Source of the DNA: Rhodoferax sp. OV413 | GTDB taxonomy: Bacteria; Pseudomonadota; Gammaproteobacteria; Burkholderiales; Burkholderiaceae_C | Direction: 5' to 3' | Assembly (NCBI GenBank): GCA_945861195.1 | Contig: CAMATS010000150.1 | Span: 1 to 6,064 of the forward strand | Length of the DNA stretch: 6,064 nucleotides | Shown here: one piece after another, positions 1-6,064 of the stretch | Numbering within the stretch: position 1 is the stretch's first letter | How the letters are laid out: each line of letters begins with the position of its first letter | Notes under the pieces: generated by a model | What the model was told of the DNA's origin: nothing | Database searches by the model: none | Seen by the model: the letters and a program-made list of their open reading frames with translations, nothing else | Translations under genes and position numbers: made by a program

Positions 1-15
1 GCCAAGACCAGGGGC

Positions 16-507
16 CTAATCGCCGATTCGGGCGATCTGGGTGTTGATTTTTTCTGCTGAAGGAAAGCGAACCCAGTTTTGGCTGTCGGTTTTGATGCCC
101 GATGGGCTGGCCGATCCGGCGTTGTTGATCACCGGGTACTGAACCCATCGCAGGTTTTCGCTGCGAGGCGGCGCAGTGCTCGCCACCGCTTTGACCGGGC
201 TGCCGAGGTAGCGAACCCATTGCGCGATGTCGGCCTTCACCGCATCCCCTGTCAGCGCGGGCCGGTTGGCGGCTGGCGCGGCACGTGCCGGTGTTTGGAT
301 TTTTTCAATGTTCAGCGGCACCGGCGCTATGGCCGCTGTCGGCTTGAACCCGGCAACCGGGCCAGCTTCTGCTTGCTTGAAGCTAGCGCTGTTGGCGGGG
401 GCCGCCACACAGCTTTGCCAAGACAGCAGCAAGGCCAGCGACGCCACAAACAGGGCATGGGGGCGCATGTTGCGGTTTTGAGTTGGGGTGCGTGTGATCA
501 GGTTCAT
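16..507 (-). CDS. Exported protein of unknown function with three C-terminal 24-residue WV[RQ][YF] repeats
   Basis: I do not recognise this family. From the ATG at 505-507 it encodes 163 residues and stops with TAG. The N-terminus looks like a Sec signal peptide: a basic segment with Arg6, Arg12 and Arg15, a hydrophobic core at about 19-30 (LFVASLALLLSW), then SCVAAPA, with plausible cleavage after Ala35 or Ala38. Cys33 lacks a proper lipobox (WQSC), so a lipoprotein is unlikely. Residues 37-91 are rich in Ala and Pro and probably disordered. Residues 92-163 are three 24-residue units with Trp97, Trp121 and Trp145 exactly 24 apart. No enzyme motif is visible. Start choice: the reading frame is open up to a GTG at 595-597, but a signal peptide should sit at the N-terminus, which favours the ATG at 507 (weak AGAAAG upstream) or the ATG at 468 (150 residues, no Shine-Dalgarno). 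Inference: periplasmic or secreted. Reality of the gene rests on the signal peptide plus the repeats; antisense frames here show neither. Confidence 0.72.
   Translation of the reverse strand: MNLITRTPTQNRNMRPHALFVASLALLLSWQSCVAAPANSASFKQAEAGPVAGFKPTAAIAPVPLNIEKIQTPARAAPAANRPALTGDAVKADIAQWVRYLGSPVKAVASTAPPRSENLRWVQYPVINNAGSASPSGIKTDSQNWVRFPSAEKINTQIARIGD
19..234 (-). repeat. Three tandem 24-codon (72-bp) repeats in the exported protein
   Basis: The units occupy 163-234, 91-162 and 19-90, read in that order on the minus strand, and the last ends directly before the stop codon. Each has the form five residues, then Trp-Val-[Arg/Gln]-[Tyr/Phe], then fifteen residues: the cores are AQWVRY, LRWVQY and QNWVRF. 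The Trp codons lie at 217-219, 145-147 and 73-75, exactly 72 bp apart. At DNA level the units are diverged; only a short block reading GAACCCA on the plus strand is shared. That points to an old duplication with selection on the aromatic core, not a recent array. Confidence 0.7.
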
Positions 508-654
508 GGCGGCGCTTTCTGCAAGGGCTTGCAAATTGGGATTCAAAGCAATTGGCGCAACTGTCTGTCCGTCATGCCACCCGGATCCAAGATCCACCGA
601 GTGTCAAAATTTTGACCAAATTCAGAAGCGCTGAGTGCGTGAGAGCTTGTCAGC
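508..654 (-). promoter_or_regulatory. Palindrome-rich region upstream of the exported protein gene
   Basis: This stretch contains three inverted repeats: a perfect 14-bp palindrome GTCAAAATTTTGAC at 603-616, GGATC-CAA-GATCC at 583-595, and GCAAG-GG-CTTGC at 521-532, the last ending 14 bp before the ATG. The 14-bp palindrome has the size and symmetry of a dimeric regulator's binding site. On the minus strand it carries TTGACA (602-607), identical to a sigma-70 -35 hexamer, but no convincing -10 follows at 16-18 bp. No regulator can be named. Confidence 0.35.
603..616. repeat. Perfect 14-bp palindrome GTCAAAATTTTGAC
   Basis: All seven base pairs of the dyad match, and the symmetry breaks at the next base on each side (602 and 617). 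It is AT-rich in a GC-rich neighbourhood and lies 96 bp upstream of the proposed start of the exported protein gene, outside ispF. It could be an operator; no known consensus is recognised with confidence. Confidence 0.5.
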
Positions 655-695
655 AAAATGCGTGCCCATGCCCACGCGCCGGGGCAAGACCCGGC
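655..695 (-). terminator. Candidate terminator after ispF: two abutting hairpins and a T run
   Basis: Read on the minus strand, 22 bp beyond the ispF stop there is an 18-nt hairpin GCCGGG-TCTTGC-CCCGGC (695 to 678), followed with no gap by a second 18-nt hairpin GCGTG-GGCATGGG-CACGC (677 to 660), then ATTTT (659 to 655). The second stem is only 5 bp with an 8-nt loop and the T run is only four bases, so intrinsic termination may be weak. Position directly after the ispDF unit supports the call. Confidence 0.4.
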
Positions 696-717
696 TGAGC
701 GTCCCGGTGTGGCTGTT

Positions 718-1206
718 TCAGGCCACTGAGCGCTGCAGCAGCAGCACCACCGCGCGGGCTTCGATCGCCTGCCCCAGCCCGACTGGGCCAAGTTTTTCAG
801 CGGTCTTGGCCTTTACATTGACCTGCCCGACCGCCACACCCAGGCCCGCTGCGATGCGCGTGCACATGGCCGGAATATGGGCCATCAGCTTGGGCGCCTG
901 TGCGATCACCGTGCTGTCCACATTGCCGATGTCCCAACCAGCGGCGCGCACGCGCCGCGCCGCTTCGGCCAGCAGCAGCATCGAATCAGCGCCCTTGAAC
1001 CGCGCGTCAGTGTCCGGAAAATGGCGGCCGATATCGCCCAGCGCGGCGGCACCCAGCAGGGCATCGGTGATGGCATGCAGCAGCACGTCGGCGTCCGAGT
1101 GCCCCAGCAAACCCAGATGAAAAGGAACCTGCACCCCGCCCAGCACCAGGGGCCGTTGTGCCACCAGCGCATGCAGGTCCCAGCCCTCGCCAACCCGCAC
1201 CATCAT
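718..1206 (-). CDS. ispF: 2-C-methyl-D-erythritol 2,4-cyclodiphosphate synthase
   Basis: IspF converts CDP-methylerythritol 2-phosphate to methylerythritol 2,4-cyclodiphosphate with release of CMP, in the cytosolic MEP pathway of isoprenoid synthesis. Family enzymes are homotrimers with a divalent metal at the active site. The 162 residues match the usual length (about 160). The metal ligands expected from the family are present: Asp10 and His12 in GEGWDLH, and His44 in HSDADVLLHAITDALLG. Also visible are GDIGRHFPDTD (58-67), the NTP-binding loop VKAKTAEKLG (131-140) and Glu149 near the C-terminus. The start is the first of two adjacent ATG codons. It overlaps the ispD stop as ATGA, and AGGAG (1215-1219) lies 8 bp upstream, so the two genes are probably translationally coupled. 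No missing catalytic residue or frameshift is seen. Confidence 0.97.
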   Translation of the reverse strand: MMVRVGEGWDLHALVAQRPLVLGGVQVPFHLGLLGHSDADVLLHAITDALLGAAALGDIGRHFPDTDARFKGADSMLLLAEAARRVRAAGWDIGNVDSTVIAQAPKLMAHIPAMCTRIAAGLGVAVGQVNVKAKTAEKLGPVGLGQAIEARAVVLLLQRSVA

Positions 1207-1955
1207 GCCGTCTTCTCCTGAGCGGGTTCGCCCCTACCGCCGGTGCCGCTGCCGACCTGACTGCTCAGCAGCGCCTGTGCCAAGGCAAAGTCTTCCGGGT
1301 AGGTGACCTTGAAATTGCGCGCGCTGCCAGCGACCAGCAGCGGCTGCCAGCCCATGGCCTCCATGGCGCTCGATTCATCGGTGACCCGAGCACCCACGGC
1401 CTGCAGCGCTTGCAGCAGCATGCCGATACGAAACATCTGTGGCGTCTGTGCCAGCCATTTGTCATGGCGTGCCAGCGTAGCGGCAACCCGGCCTTGCTGC
1501 TCGGTCTTGAGGGTGTCAGCCAAGGGTTGTGCCAGCAGCCCACCCACCGGATCGCCCAGGCAGGCATCGATCAAGGCGTCAATCTGCCCAGGTGCCACCA
1601 GGCAGCGGGCGGCATCGTGCACCAGCACCCAATCCTGCTTGGCAGCGCCCTGCTGGCTTAAAAAATTCAGCCCGTTCAAAACACTCTGCGCCCGGCTTGC
1701 GCCGCCGCAGTCAGCGATCAAATAAGGCGCAGGCAGGTGGTCTAGCCTACGGTCACCAGGCGCCACGATGACAGCCAAGCGGTGCAGGCGGGGCACCGCC
1801 GCAAATGCCGCCAGGGTGTGAAGCACCAAAGGCTGGCCGGCCACCAGTTCATATTGTTTGGGTCCGGCTGAGCCGGCGCGCGTGCCACTGCCCGCGCAGG
1901 GTATCAAGGCCCAGAGGCGCGCTGCAACAGGTGAATTTTGAGAAATATCGGTCAT
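1203..1955 (-). CDS. ispD: 2-C-methyl-D-erythritol 4-phosphate cytidylyltransferase
   Basis: IspD joins CTP and methylerythritol 4-phosphate to give CDP-methylerythritol and pyrophosphate, the third step of the MEP pathway in the cytosol. At 250 residues it is slightly longer than the E. coli enzyme (236), because of a Gly-rich, low-complexity C-terminal tail (about 233-250). The nucleotide-binding signature PCAGSGTRAGSAGPKQY (19-35) includes Arg26 and Lys33. RAQSV (88-92), VHDAAR (112-117), DTLK (147-150), TPQMF (171-175), TDESSAMEAMG (192-202) and NFKVTYPEDF (214-223, Lys216) follow in the family order. Arg163 lies at the place of the substrate-contacting Arg before TPQ. The gene is first in a minus-strand pair with ispF, overlapping it by 4 bp. 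Only a weak GGGG lies 8 bp before the ATG, so there is no strong Shine-Dalgarno. No close in-frame alternative start is better. Confidence 0.97.
   Translation of the reverse strand: MTDISQNSPVAARLWALIPCAGSGTRAGSAGPKQYELVAGQPLVLHTLAAFAAVPRLHRLAVIVAPGDRRLDHLPAPYLIADCGGASRAQSVLNGLNFLSQQGAAKQDWVLVHDAARCLVAPGQIDALIDACLGDPVGGLLAQPLADTLKTEQQGRVAATLARHDKWLAQTPQMFRIGMLLQALQAVGARVTDESSAMEAMGWQPLLVAGSARNFKVTYPEDFALAQALLSSQVGSGTGGRGEPAQEKTA
1215..1219 (-). promoter_or_regulatory. Ribosome binding site for ispF, inside the ispD end
   Basis: AGGAG on the minus strand lies within the last codons of ispD, 8 bp before the ispF ATG at 1204-1206. It decides between the two adjacent ATG codons in favour of the first (8 versus 11 bp spacing). 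Confidence 0.75.
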
Positions 1956-1991
1956 CGGCTCAGCCCCATTCTAGAATCCTGCCCGACACCC
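1956..1991. promoter_or_regulatory. Divergent ispD/mfd intergenic region with symmetric -10-like palindrome
   Basis: Only 36 bp separate the two divergent ATG codons. They contain the perfect 10-bp palindrome ATTCTAGAAT (1968-1977), which gives TAGAAT (5 of 6 matches to the sigma-70 -10 consensus) on both strands: 1972-1977 toward mfd and 1973-1968 toward ispD. Starts about 7 bp further on would leave leaders of only about 6-8 nt to either ATG. Neither gene has a strong Shine-Dalgarno, which fits very short leaders. No good -35 is found at 16-18 bp on either side; those positions fall inside the opposite coding region. The promoter role is inferred. Confidence 0.45.
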
Positions 1992-4900
1992 ATGGAATTA
2001 CCCAAACTGACTCCGGGCAAGCGCTTCACCCTGCCCCGCCCGACTGGCTCTTCTGATGCCCTGCTACTGGCCCAATTGGGACTGCGCGAGAAAACCCAGG
2101 GCCGCCTGACCGCTGTTGTTACGGCCGACGCCAGCGACGCACAGCGACTGCAAGACGAGCTGACTTTTTTTGAGCCCAGCCTGCGCTGCGTGCTGTTTCC
2201 GGACTGGGAAACCCTGCCTTACGACACGTTTTCGCCGCACCAGGACCTCATCAGCGAGCGTCTCGCCACGCTGTGGCGCATCAACCAGCGCGACCGTGAG
2301 ACCGGCGCCGACCTGGTGATCATGCCGGCGGCCACCGCCCTTTACCGGCTGGCGCCACCGGCATTTCTGGCCGGCTACACCTTTGAGTTCAAGGTCAAAC
2401 AGCAGCTCGATGAAGCCCGGCTCAAGGCCCAGCTGACGCTGGCCGGCTACAGCCATGTCACCCAGGTGGTCAGCCCGGGTGAATATGCGGTGCGCGGCGG
2501 GCTGATCGATTTGTTTCCCATGGGCAGCCTGGTGCCCCTGCGGGTCGATCTGTTTGACAACGAGATCGACAGCATCCGCACCTTCGACCCTGACAGCCAA
2601 CGCAGCCTCTACCCGGTGCCCTCGGTTCGGCTGCTGCCCGGGCGGGAGTTCCCGATGGACGAATCTGCCCGAGCCCGGTTTCGCAGCCGCTGGCGCGAGT
2701 TGCTTGAGGGCGACCCGACCAGAAGCCGCATTTACAAAGACATCGGAAACGGCGTGGCCACCGCTGGCATTGAGTACTACCTGCCGCTGTTTTTTGACGA
2801 AACCGCCAGCGTGTTTGACTACCTCGGCGCCGATGCCACCCTGGTACTGCACGGCAAGCTCGAGCCGGCTTTTGCCCATTTTTGGCAAGACGCACGCGAA
2901 CGGTACCGCCTGGTCCAGGGCGACCCGGAGCGCCCGGTGCTGGCGCCCGAGGCGCTGTTTTTGAGCGCCGAGCAGTTTTATGCCCGAGCCAACCAGCATG
3001 CGCAGTTGTCACTGCGTCCGCTCGACGATGAGCAAACCAACAACACGCAGTTCCAGGCGCTGGGTGAACTCTCGGTGCTGCGAGGTGCGCAAGATCCGCT
3101 GGCCCGACTCAAAGCGCACCTGCGCAACACCGAGCACCGGGTGCTGGTGCTGGCTGAGAGCGAAGGCCGCAAAACCAGCCTGCTCGACCTGTTGCGGGCC
3201 AACGGGCTGAGCCCGCCCAGCTTTGATTCGCTGGGCGAATTTCTGGCCAGCCAGGAGCGCCTGGGCCTGGCCACCTCGCGTCTGGCCACCGGCTTTGCCT
3301 GGCTCGAGACCGGCATTGATTTCATCACCGAGACCGAGCTGTTTTCGGCCAGCCCGAGCGCGCGACGGCGCAAGAAGCAAGAGCAGGTCAGCGACGTCGA
3401 AGCCTTGATCAAAGACCTCAGCGAGCTCAACCTGGGCGACCCGGTGGTGCATTCGGCCCACGGCATCGGCCGCTACCGCGGCTTGATCAACCTGGACTTG
3501 GGCCAGCTACAGGCCAACGGCCAACCCGACATCCAGGAGTTTTTGCACCTCGAGTACGCCGACCAAGCAACGCTGTATGTGCCGGTCAGCCAACTACAGC
3601 TGATCAGCCGCTACACCGGGGTGAGCGCCGACGAGGCGCCGCTGCACCGGCTGGGCAGCGGCCAATGGGACAAAGCCAAGCGCAAAGCAGCCCAGCAGGT
3701 GCGCGACACCGCCGCCGAGTTGCTCAATATCTATGCCCGCCGCGCCGCACGCGAAGGCCATGCATTTCGCTACTCCCCGGCTGACTACGAAACCTTTGCC
3801 AATGATTTCGGCTTTGAGGAAACCGCCGACCAGCGCGCCGCCATTCATGCCGTGATCCAAGACATGATCAGCCCGCGCCCGATGGACCGGCTGATCTGCG
3901 GCGACGTGGGTTTTGGCAAAACCGAGGTGGCGCTGCGGGCTGCCTTTATTGCCATCACCGGCGGGCGGCAAGTGGCCATGTTGGCCCCCACCACGCTGCT
4001 GGCGGAGCAGCATTACCAAACCCTGCTCGACCGTTTTGGCAAATGGCCGGTCAAGGTCGCCGAGATGAGCCGTTTTCGCTCGGGCAAGGAAATCACTGCG
4101 GCGCTCAAGGGTGTGGCCGACGGCAGCATCGACATCGTGGTGGGCACGCACAAGCTGCTCAGCCAAAACACCCACTTCAAAGACCTGGGCCTGCTGATCA
4201 TCGACGAAGAGCACCGCTTTGGCGTGCGCCACAAAGAGGCGATGAAGGCCCTGCGGGCCGAAGTCGATGTTCTTACGCTCACGGCCACGCCGATTCCGCG
4301 CACCTTGGGCATGGCCTTGGAGGGCCTGCGTGATTTAAGCGTGATCGCCACCGCACCTCAGCGCCGGCTGGCGATCAAGACCTTTGTGCGCACCGAGGGC
4401 AACGGCGTGATCCGTGAGGCCGTGCTGCGCGAGCTCAAGCGCGGCGGACAAGTCTATTTTTTACACAACGAGGTCGAAACCATCGAGAACCGGCGCGCCA
4501 AGCTCGAAGTGCTGCTGCCCGAGGCCCGCATCGCCGTGGCGCACGGCCAAATGCCAGAACGCAAGCTCGAGGGCGTGATGCGCGATTTTGTCGCCCAACG
4601 CTACAACCTGCTGCTGTGCTCCACCATCATCGAAACCGGTATTGACGTGCCCACCGCCAACACCATCGTCATGAGCCGGGCCGACAAATTTGGCCTCGCG
4701 CAGTTGCACCAACTGCGTGGCCGGGTCGGCCGCAGCCACCACCAAGCCTACGCCTACCTGATGGTGCCCGATCTGGAGGGCCTGACCAAACAGGCCAGCC
4801 AGCGGCTCGATGCGATTCAACAAATGGAAGAGCTTGGCAGCGGGTTTTATCTGGCCATGCACGACCTGGAGATCCGCGGAGCTGGTGAAGTGCTGGGCGA

Positions 4901-5477
4901 AAACCAAAGCGGCAACATGCTCGAAGTGGGCTTTCAGCTCTACAACGAGATGCTGAGCGAAGCGGTGCGCTGCCTCAAGGCTGGCATCGAGCCTGATTTG
5001 CTGAGCCCGCTGAATGTCACCACCGAGATCAACCTGCACGCTCCGGCCCTGCTGCCCAACGATTTTTGTGGGGACGTGCACCTGCGCCTGAGCTTTTACA
5101 AAAAACTGGCCACGGCCAAGACCAACGACCAGATCGACGCCCTGCTCGAAGAACTGGTAGACCGTTTTGGCAAATTGCCAGACCAGGCGCAAAACCTGTT
5201 TGATGTGCACCGGCTGCGTGTCGCGAGCCAGCCCTACGGCGTCACCCGGGTTGACGCAGCGCCGGGCGCCATCAGCATCACTTTTAAGAAAGACCCGCCG
5301 TTTGACCCCCTGAAAATCATCGCGCTGATACAAAAAAACAAGCACATCAAATTGGTGGGCAATGAAAAACTGCGCATCGAACGTCAACTGCCCGAAGTCA
5401 AAGACCGCACACAAGTGGTGCGCGAAGTCTTGCGCGGCTTGGGTCAGCCCACCGTGGCAAGCCCGCTGAGGGCCTGA
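1992..5477 (+). CDS. mfd: Transcription-repair coupling factor (ATP-dependent DNA translocase)
   Basis: Mfd binds RNA polymerase stalled at DNA lesions, pushes it off by ATP-driven translocation on upstream DNA, and recruits UvrA for nucleotide excision repair. Its 1161 residues compare with 1148 in E. coli, so it is full length. Domains in order: UvrB-like N-terminal module (about 1-350; FPDWETLPYDTFSPHQDLIS at 69-88, GEYAVRGGLIDLFPMG at 163-178); a less conserved domain and basic linker (RRRKK, 458-462); RNA polymerase-interacting domain (about 475-550); superfamily 2 translocase lobes with Walker A GDVGFGKTE (638-646), DEEH box (738-741), TATPIPRT (764-771), motif VI QLRGRVGRS (907-915); TRG region (about 920-975); C-terminal regulatory domain D7 (about 1010-1150). 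The frame is open back to a TTG at 1938, but that would overlap ispD by 18 bp; MELPKL at the ATG is the family-like N-terminus. serB follows after 3 bp. Confidence 0.98.
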   Translation: MELPKLTPGKRFTLPRPTGSSDALLLAQLGLREKTQGRLTAVVTADASDAQRLQDELTFFEPSLRCVLFPDWETLPYDTFSPHQDLISERLATLWRINQRDRETGADLVIMPAATALYRLAPPAFLAGYTFEFKVKQQLDEARLKAQLTLAGYSHVTQVVSPGEYAVRGGLIDLFPMGSLVPLRVDLFDNEIDSIRTFDPDSQRSLYPVPSVRLLPGREFPMDESARARFRSRWRELLEGDPTRSRIYKDIGNGVATAGIEYYLPLFFDETASVFDYLGADATLVLHGKLEPAFAHFWQDARERYRLVQGDPERPVLAPEALFLSAEQFYARANQHAQLSLRPLDDEQTNNTQFQALGELSVLRGAQDPLARLKAHLRNTEHRVLVLAESEGRKTSLLDLLRANGLSPPSFDSLGEFLASQERLGLATSRLATGFAWLETGIDFITETELFSASPSARRRKKQEQVSDVEALIKDLSELNLGDPVVHSAHGIGRYRGLINLDLGQLQANGQPDIQEFLHLEYADQATLYVPVSQLQLISRYTGVSADEAPLHRLGSGQWDKAKRKAAQQVRDTAAELLNIYARRAAREGHAFRYSPADYETFANDFGFEETADQRAAIHAVIQDMISPRPMDRLICGDVGFGKTEVALRAAFIAITGGRQVAMLAPTTLLAEQHYQTLLDRFGKWPVKVAEMSRFRSGKEITAALKGVADGSIDIVVGTHKLLSQNTHFKDLGLLIIDEEHRFGVRHKEAMKALRAEVDVLTLTATPIPRTLGMALEGLRDLSVIATAPQRRLAIKTFVRTEGNGVIREAVLRELKRGGQVYFLHNEVETIENRRAKLEVLLPEARIAVAHGQMPERKLEGVMRDFVAQRYNLLLCSTIIETGIDVPTANTIVMSRADKFGLAQLHQLRGRVGRSHHQAYAYLMVPDLEGLTKQASQRLDAIQQMEELGSGFYLAMHDLEIRGAGEVLGENQSGNMLEVGFQLYNEMLSEAVRCLKAGIEPDLLSPLNVTTEINLHAPALLPNDFCGDVHLRLSFYKKLATAKTNDQIDALLEELVDRFGKLPDQAQNLFDVHRLRVASQPYGVTRVDAAPGAISITFKKDPPFDPLKIIALIQKNKHIKLVGNEKLRIERQLPEVKDRTQVVREVLRGLGQPTVASPLRA
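5467..5472 (+). promoter_or_regulatory. Ribosome binding site for serB, inside the mfd end
   Basis: TGAGGG overlaps the last codons of mfd and sits 8 bp before the ATG at 5481. It supports that start and suggests that ribosomes finishing mfd help initiate serB. Confidence 0.65.
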
Positions 5478-5480
5478 ACC

Positions 5481-6064
5481 ATGTCGCCGGCCGACGCCAG
5501 CACCCAGGCCTCTGCAGGCCACGGCAGGTCGGGCTTGGTGCTGCAGGGTTTGCGCCCGCCGCTGGCCCTGCAAGACTACCGGCTGATTGCCTTTGACATG
5601 GATTCCACGCTGATCAACATCGAGTGCATTGACGAAATCGCCGATGCAGTGGGCCGCAAGGCCGAAGTGGCCGCCCTGACCGAGGCCGCCATGCGCGGCG
5701 AGATTGCCGATTACAAAGACAGCCTGCGCCAGCGGGTAGCGCTGCTGGCAGGGGTCAGCATAGAGAGCATGGCGCAGGTCTACCGTGAGCGCCTGCGGCT
5801 CAACCCGGGTGCGACCGAGTTGGTGGCAGCCTGCAAAAAAGCCGGCATGAAGGTACTGCTGGTGTCTGGCGGCTTTACTTTTTTCACAGACCAGGTGTGC
5901 CAAATGCTTGGTATTGACTACAGCCGCTCGAATGTGCTGGAGCTGGCCAACGGTCGGCTGACCGGCCGGCTGCTGGCCCAGCCCTGGGGCGATATTTGCG
6001 ATGGCGCTGAGAAAAGCCGTATGTTGTTGCAAACCTGCGCGGCACTGGGCATCAGCGCGCAGCA
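5481..6064 (+). CDS. serB: Phosphoserine phosphatase, 3' end outside the window
   Basis: SerB hydrolyses O-phosphoserine to serine and phosphate, the last step of the phosphorylated serine pathway, in the cytosol. The frame is open from the ATG to the window edge (194 full codons plus two bases). HAD-family motif I is FDMDST (38-43), with nucleophile Asp39 and acid/base Asp41; substrate-recognition residues follow in INIECIDEIAD (45-55). Motif II is LLVSGGF (126-132, Ser129). Motif III includes Lys178 in GDICDGAEKSRML (170-182). Motif IV (usually GDGANDLPM) should lie just beyond the end. There is no N-terminal ACT-like domain as in the longer E. coli SerB (322 residues): motif I begins near residue 38, so this is the short form, which I expect to be about 235-240 residues. 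The gene starts 3 bp after mfd and is probably cotranscribed with it. Confidence 0.96.
   Translation, partial: MSPADASTQASAGHGRSGLVLQGLRPPLALQDYRLIAFDMDSTLINIECIDEIADAVGRKAEVAALTEAAMRGEIADYKDSLRQRVALLAGVSIESMAQVYRERLRLNPGATELVAACKKAGMKVLLVSGGFTFFTDQVCQMLGIDYSRSNVLELANGRLTGRLLAQPWGDICDGAEKSRMLLQTCAALGISAQ

Noticed and set aside
508..597. N-terminal extension of the exported protein to the GTG at 595-597.
   Set aside because: It would bury the signal peptide behind about 30 extra residues and has no ribosome binding site; it also spans one of the inverted repeats.
602..607. TTGACA on the minus strand as the -35 of a sigma-70 promoter for the exported protein gene.
   Set aside because: No acceptable -10 hexamer lies at 16-18 bp; the positions there are GC-rich (around CCGGGT). 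It is kept only as part of the palindrome.
79..615. A 178-codon plus-strand frame opposite the exported protein gene.
   Set aside because: It is rich in Arg, Cys and His, without a signal peptide or regular repeats. The minus-strand frame has both and is preferred.
543..791. A small minus-strand frame spanning the ispF end and the gap after it.
   Set aside because: It overlaps ispF out of frame, has a run of Cys typical of CAG-type codon shadows, and shows no recognisable features.
1938..1943. TTGAGA as the -35 partner of the TAGAAT at 1972-1977.
   Set aside because: The spacer would be 28 bp, far from the 16-18 bp needed.
2064..2999. A 311-codon open frame on the minus strand opposite the mfd N-terminal part.
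   Set aside because: Same reasons: a mirror of mfd codon structure, with no signal, domain or plausible start context.
4461..6032. A 523-codon open frame on the minus strand opposite mfd and serB.
   Set aside because: It lies antisense to two unmistakable genes with intact motifs. Its composition (rich in His, Gln, Val, Gly) is what the complement of high-GC coding DNA gives, and no family is recognisable.

Overview
The window looks like ordinary chromosomal DNA from a high-GC betaproteobacterium. The protein sequences of IspD, IspF, Mfd and SerB resemble those I associate with Burkholderiales, most likely family Comamonadaceae (Rhodoferax/Polaromonas type). That placement rests on recognition of the protein sequences, not on a database search. 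Codon use looks uniform, and there are no mobile elements, tRNAs, rRNAs or CRISPR arrays.

Layout: two gene groups diverge from a 36-bp gap at 1956-1991. Leftward (minus strand) run ispD (1203-1955) and ispF (718-1206), overlapping by 4 bp. These encode the third and fifth enzymes of the MEP pathway of isoprenoid synthesis. After ispF come two abutting hairpins followed by a short T run (655-695), a possible terminator. A gap of about 150 bases rich in palindromes then leads to an unrecognised small exported protein (16-507, minus). It ends in three exact 24-residue repeats built around a Trp-Val-[Arg/Gln]-[Tyr/Phe] core. Rightward (plus strand) run mfd (1992-5477), the transcription-repair coupling factor, and serB (from 5481, cut by the window end), phosphoserine phosphatase. 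Their start and stop are 3 bp apart.

Functional reading: IspD and IspF act in one pathway and are probably translationally coupled. Mfd (DNA repair) and SerB (serine synthesis) are functionally unrelated but appear to form a transcription unit. The shared divergent gap contains a perfect palindrome, ATTCTAGAAT, that places a TAGAAT -10-like hexamer on both strands, so one symmetric element might drive both directions.

I do not see a new multi-gene system here. The items most worth a second look are the 24-residue repeat protein, the symmetric divergent promoter candidate, and the 14-bp palindrome upstream of the repeat protein.
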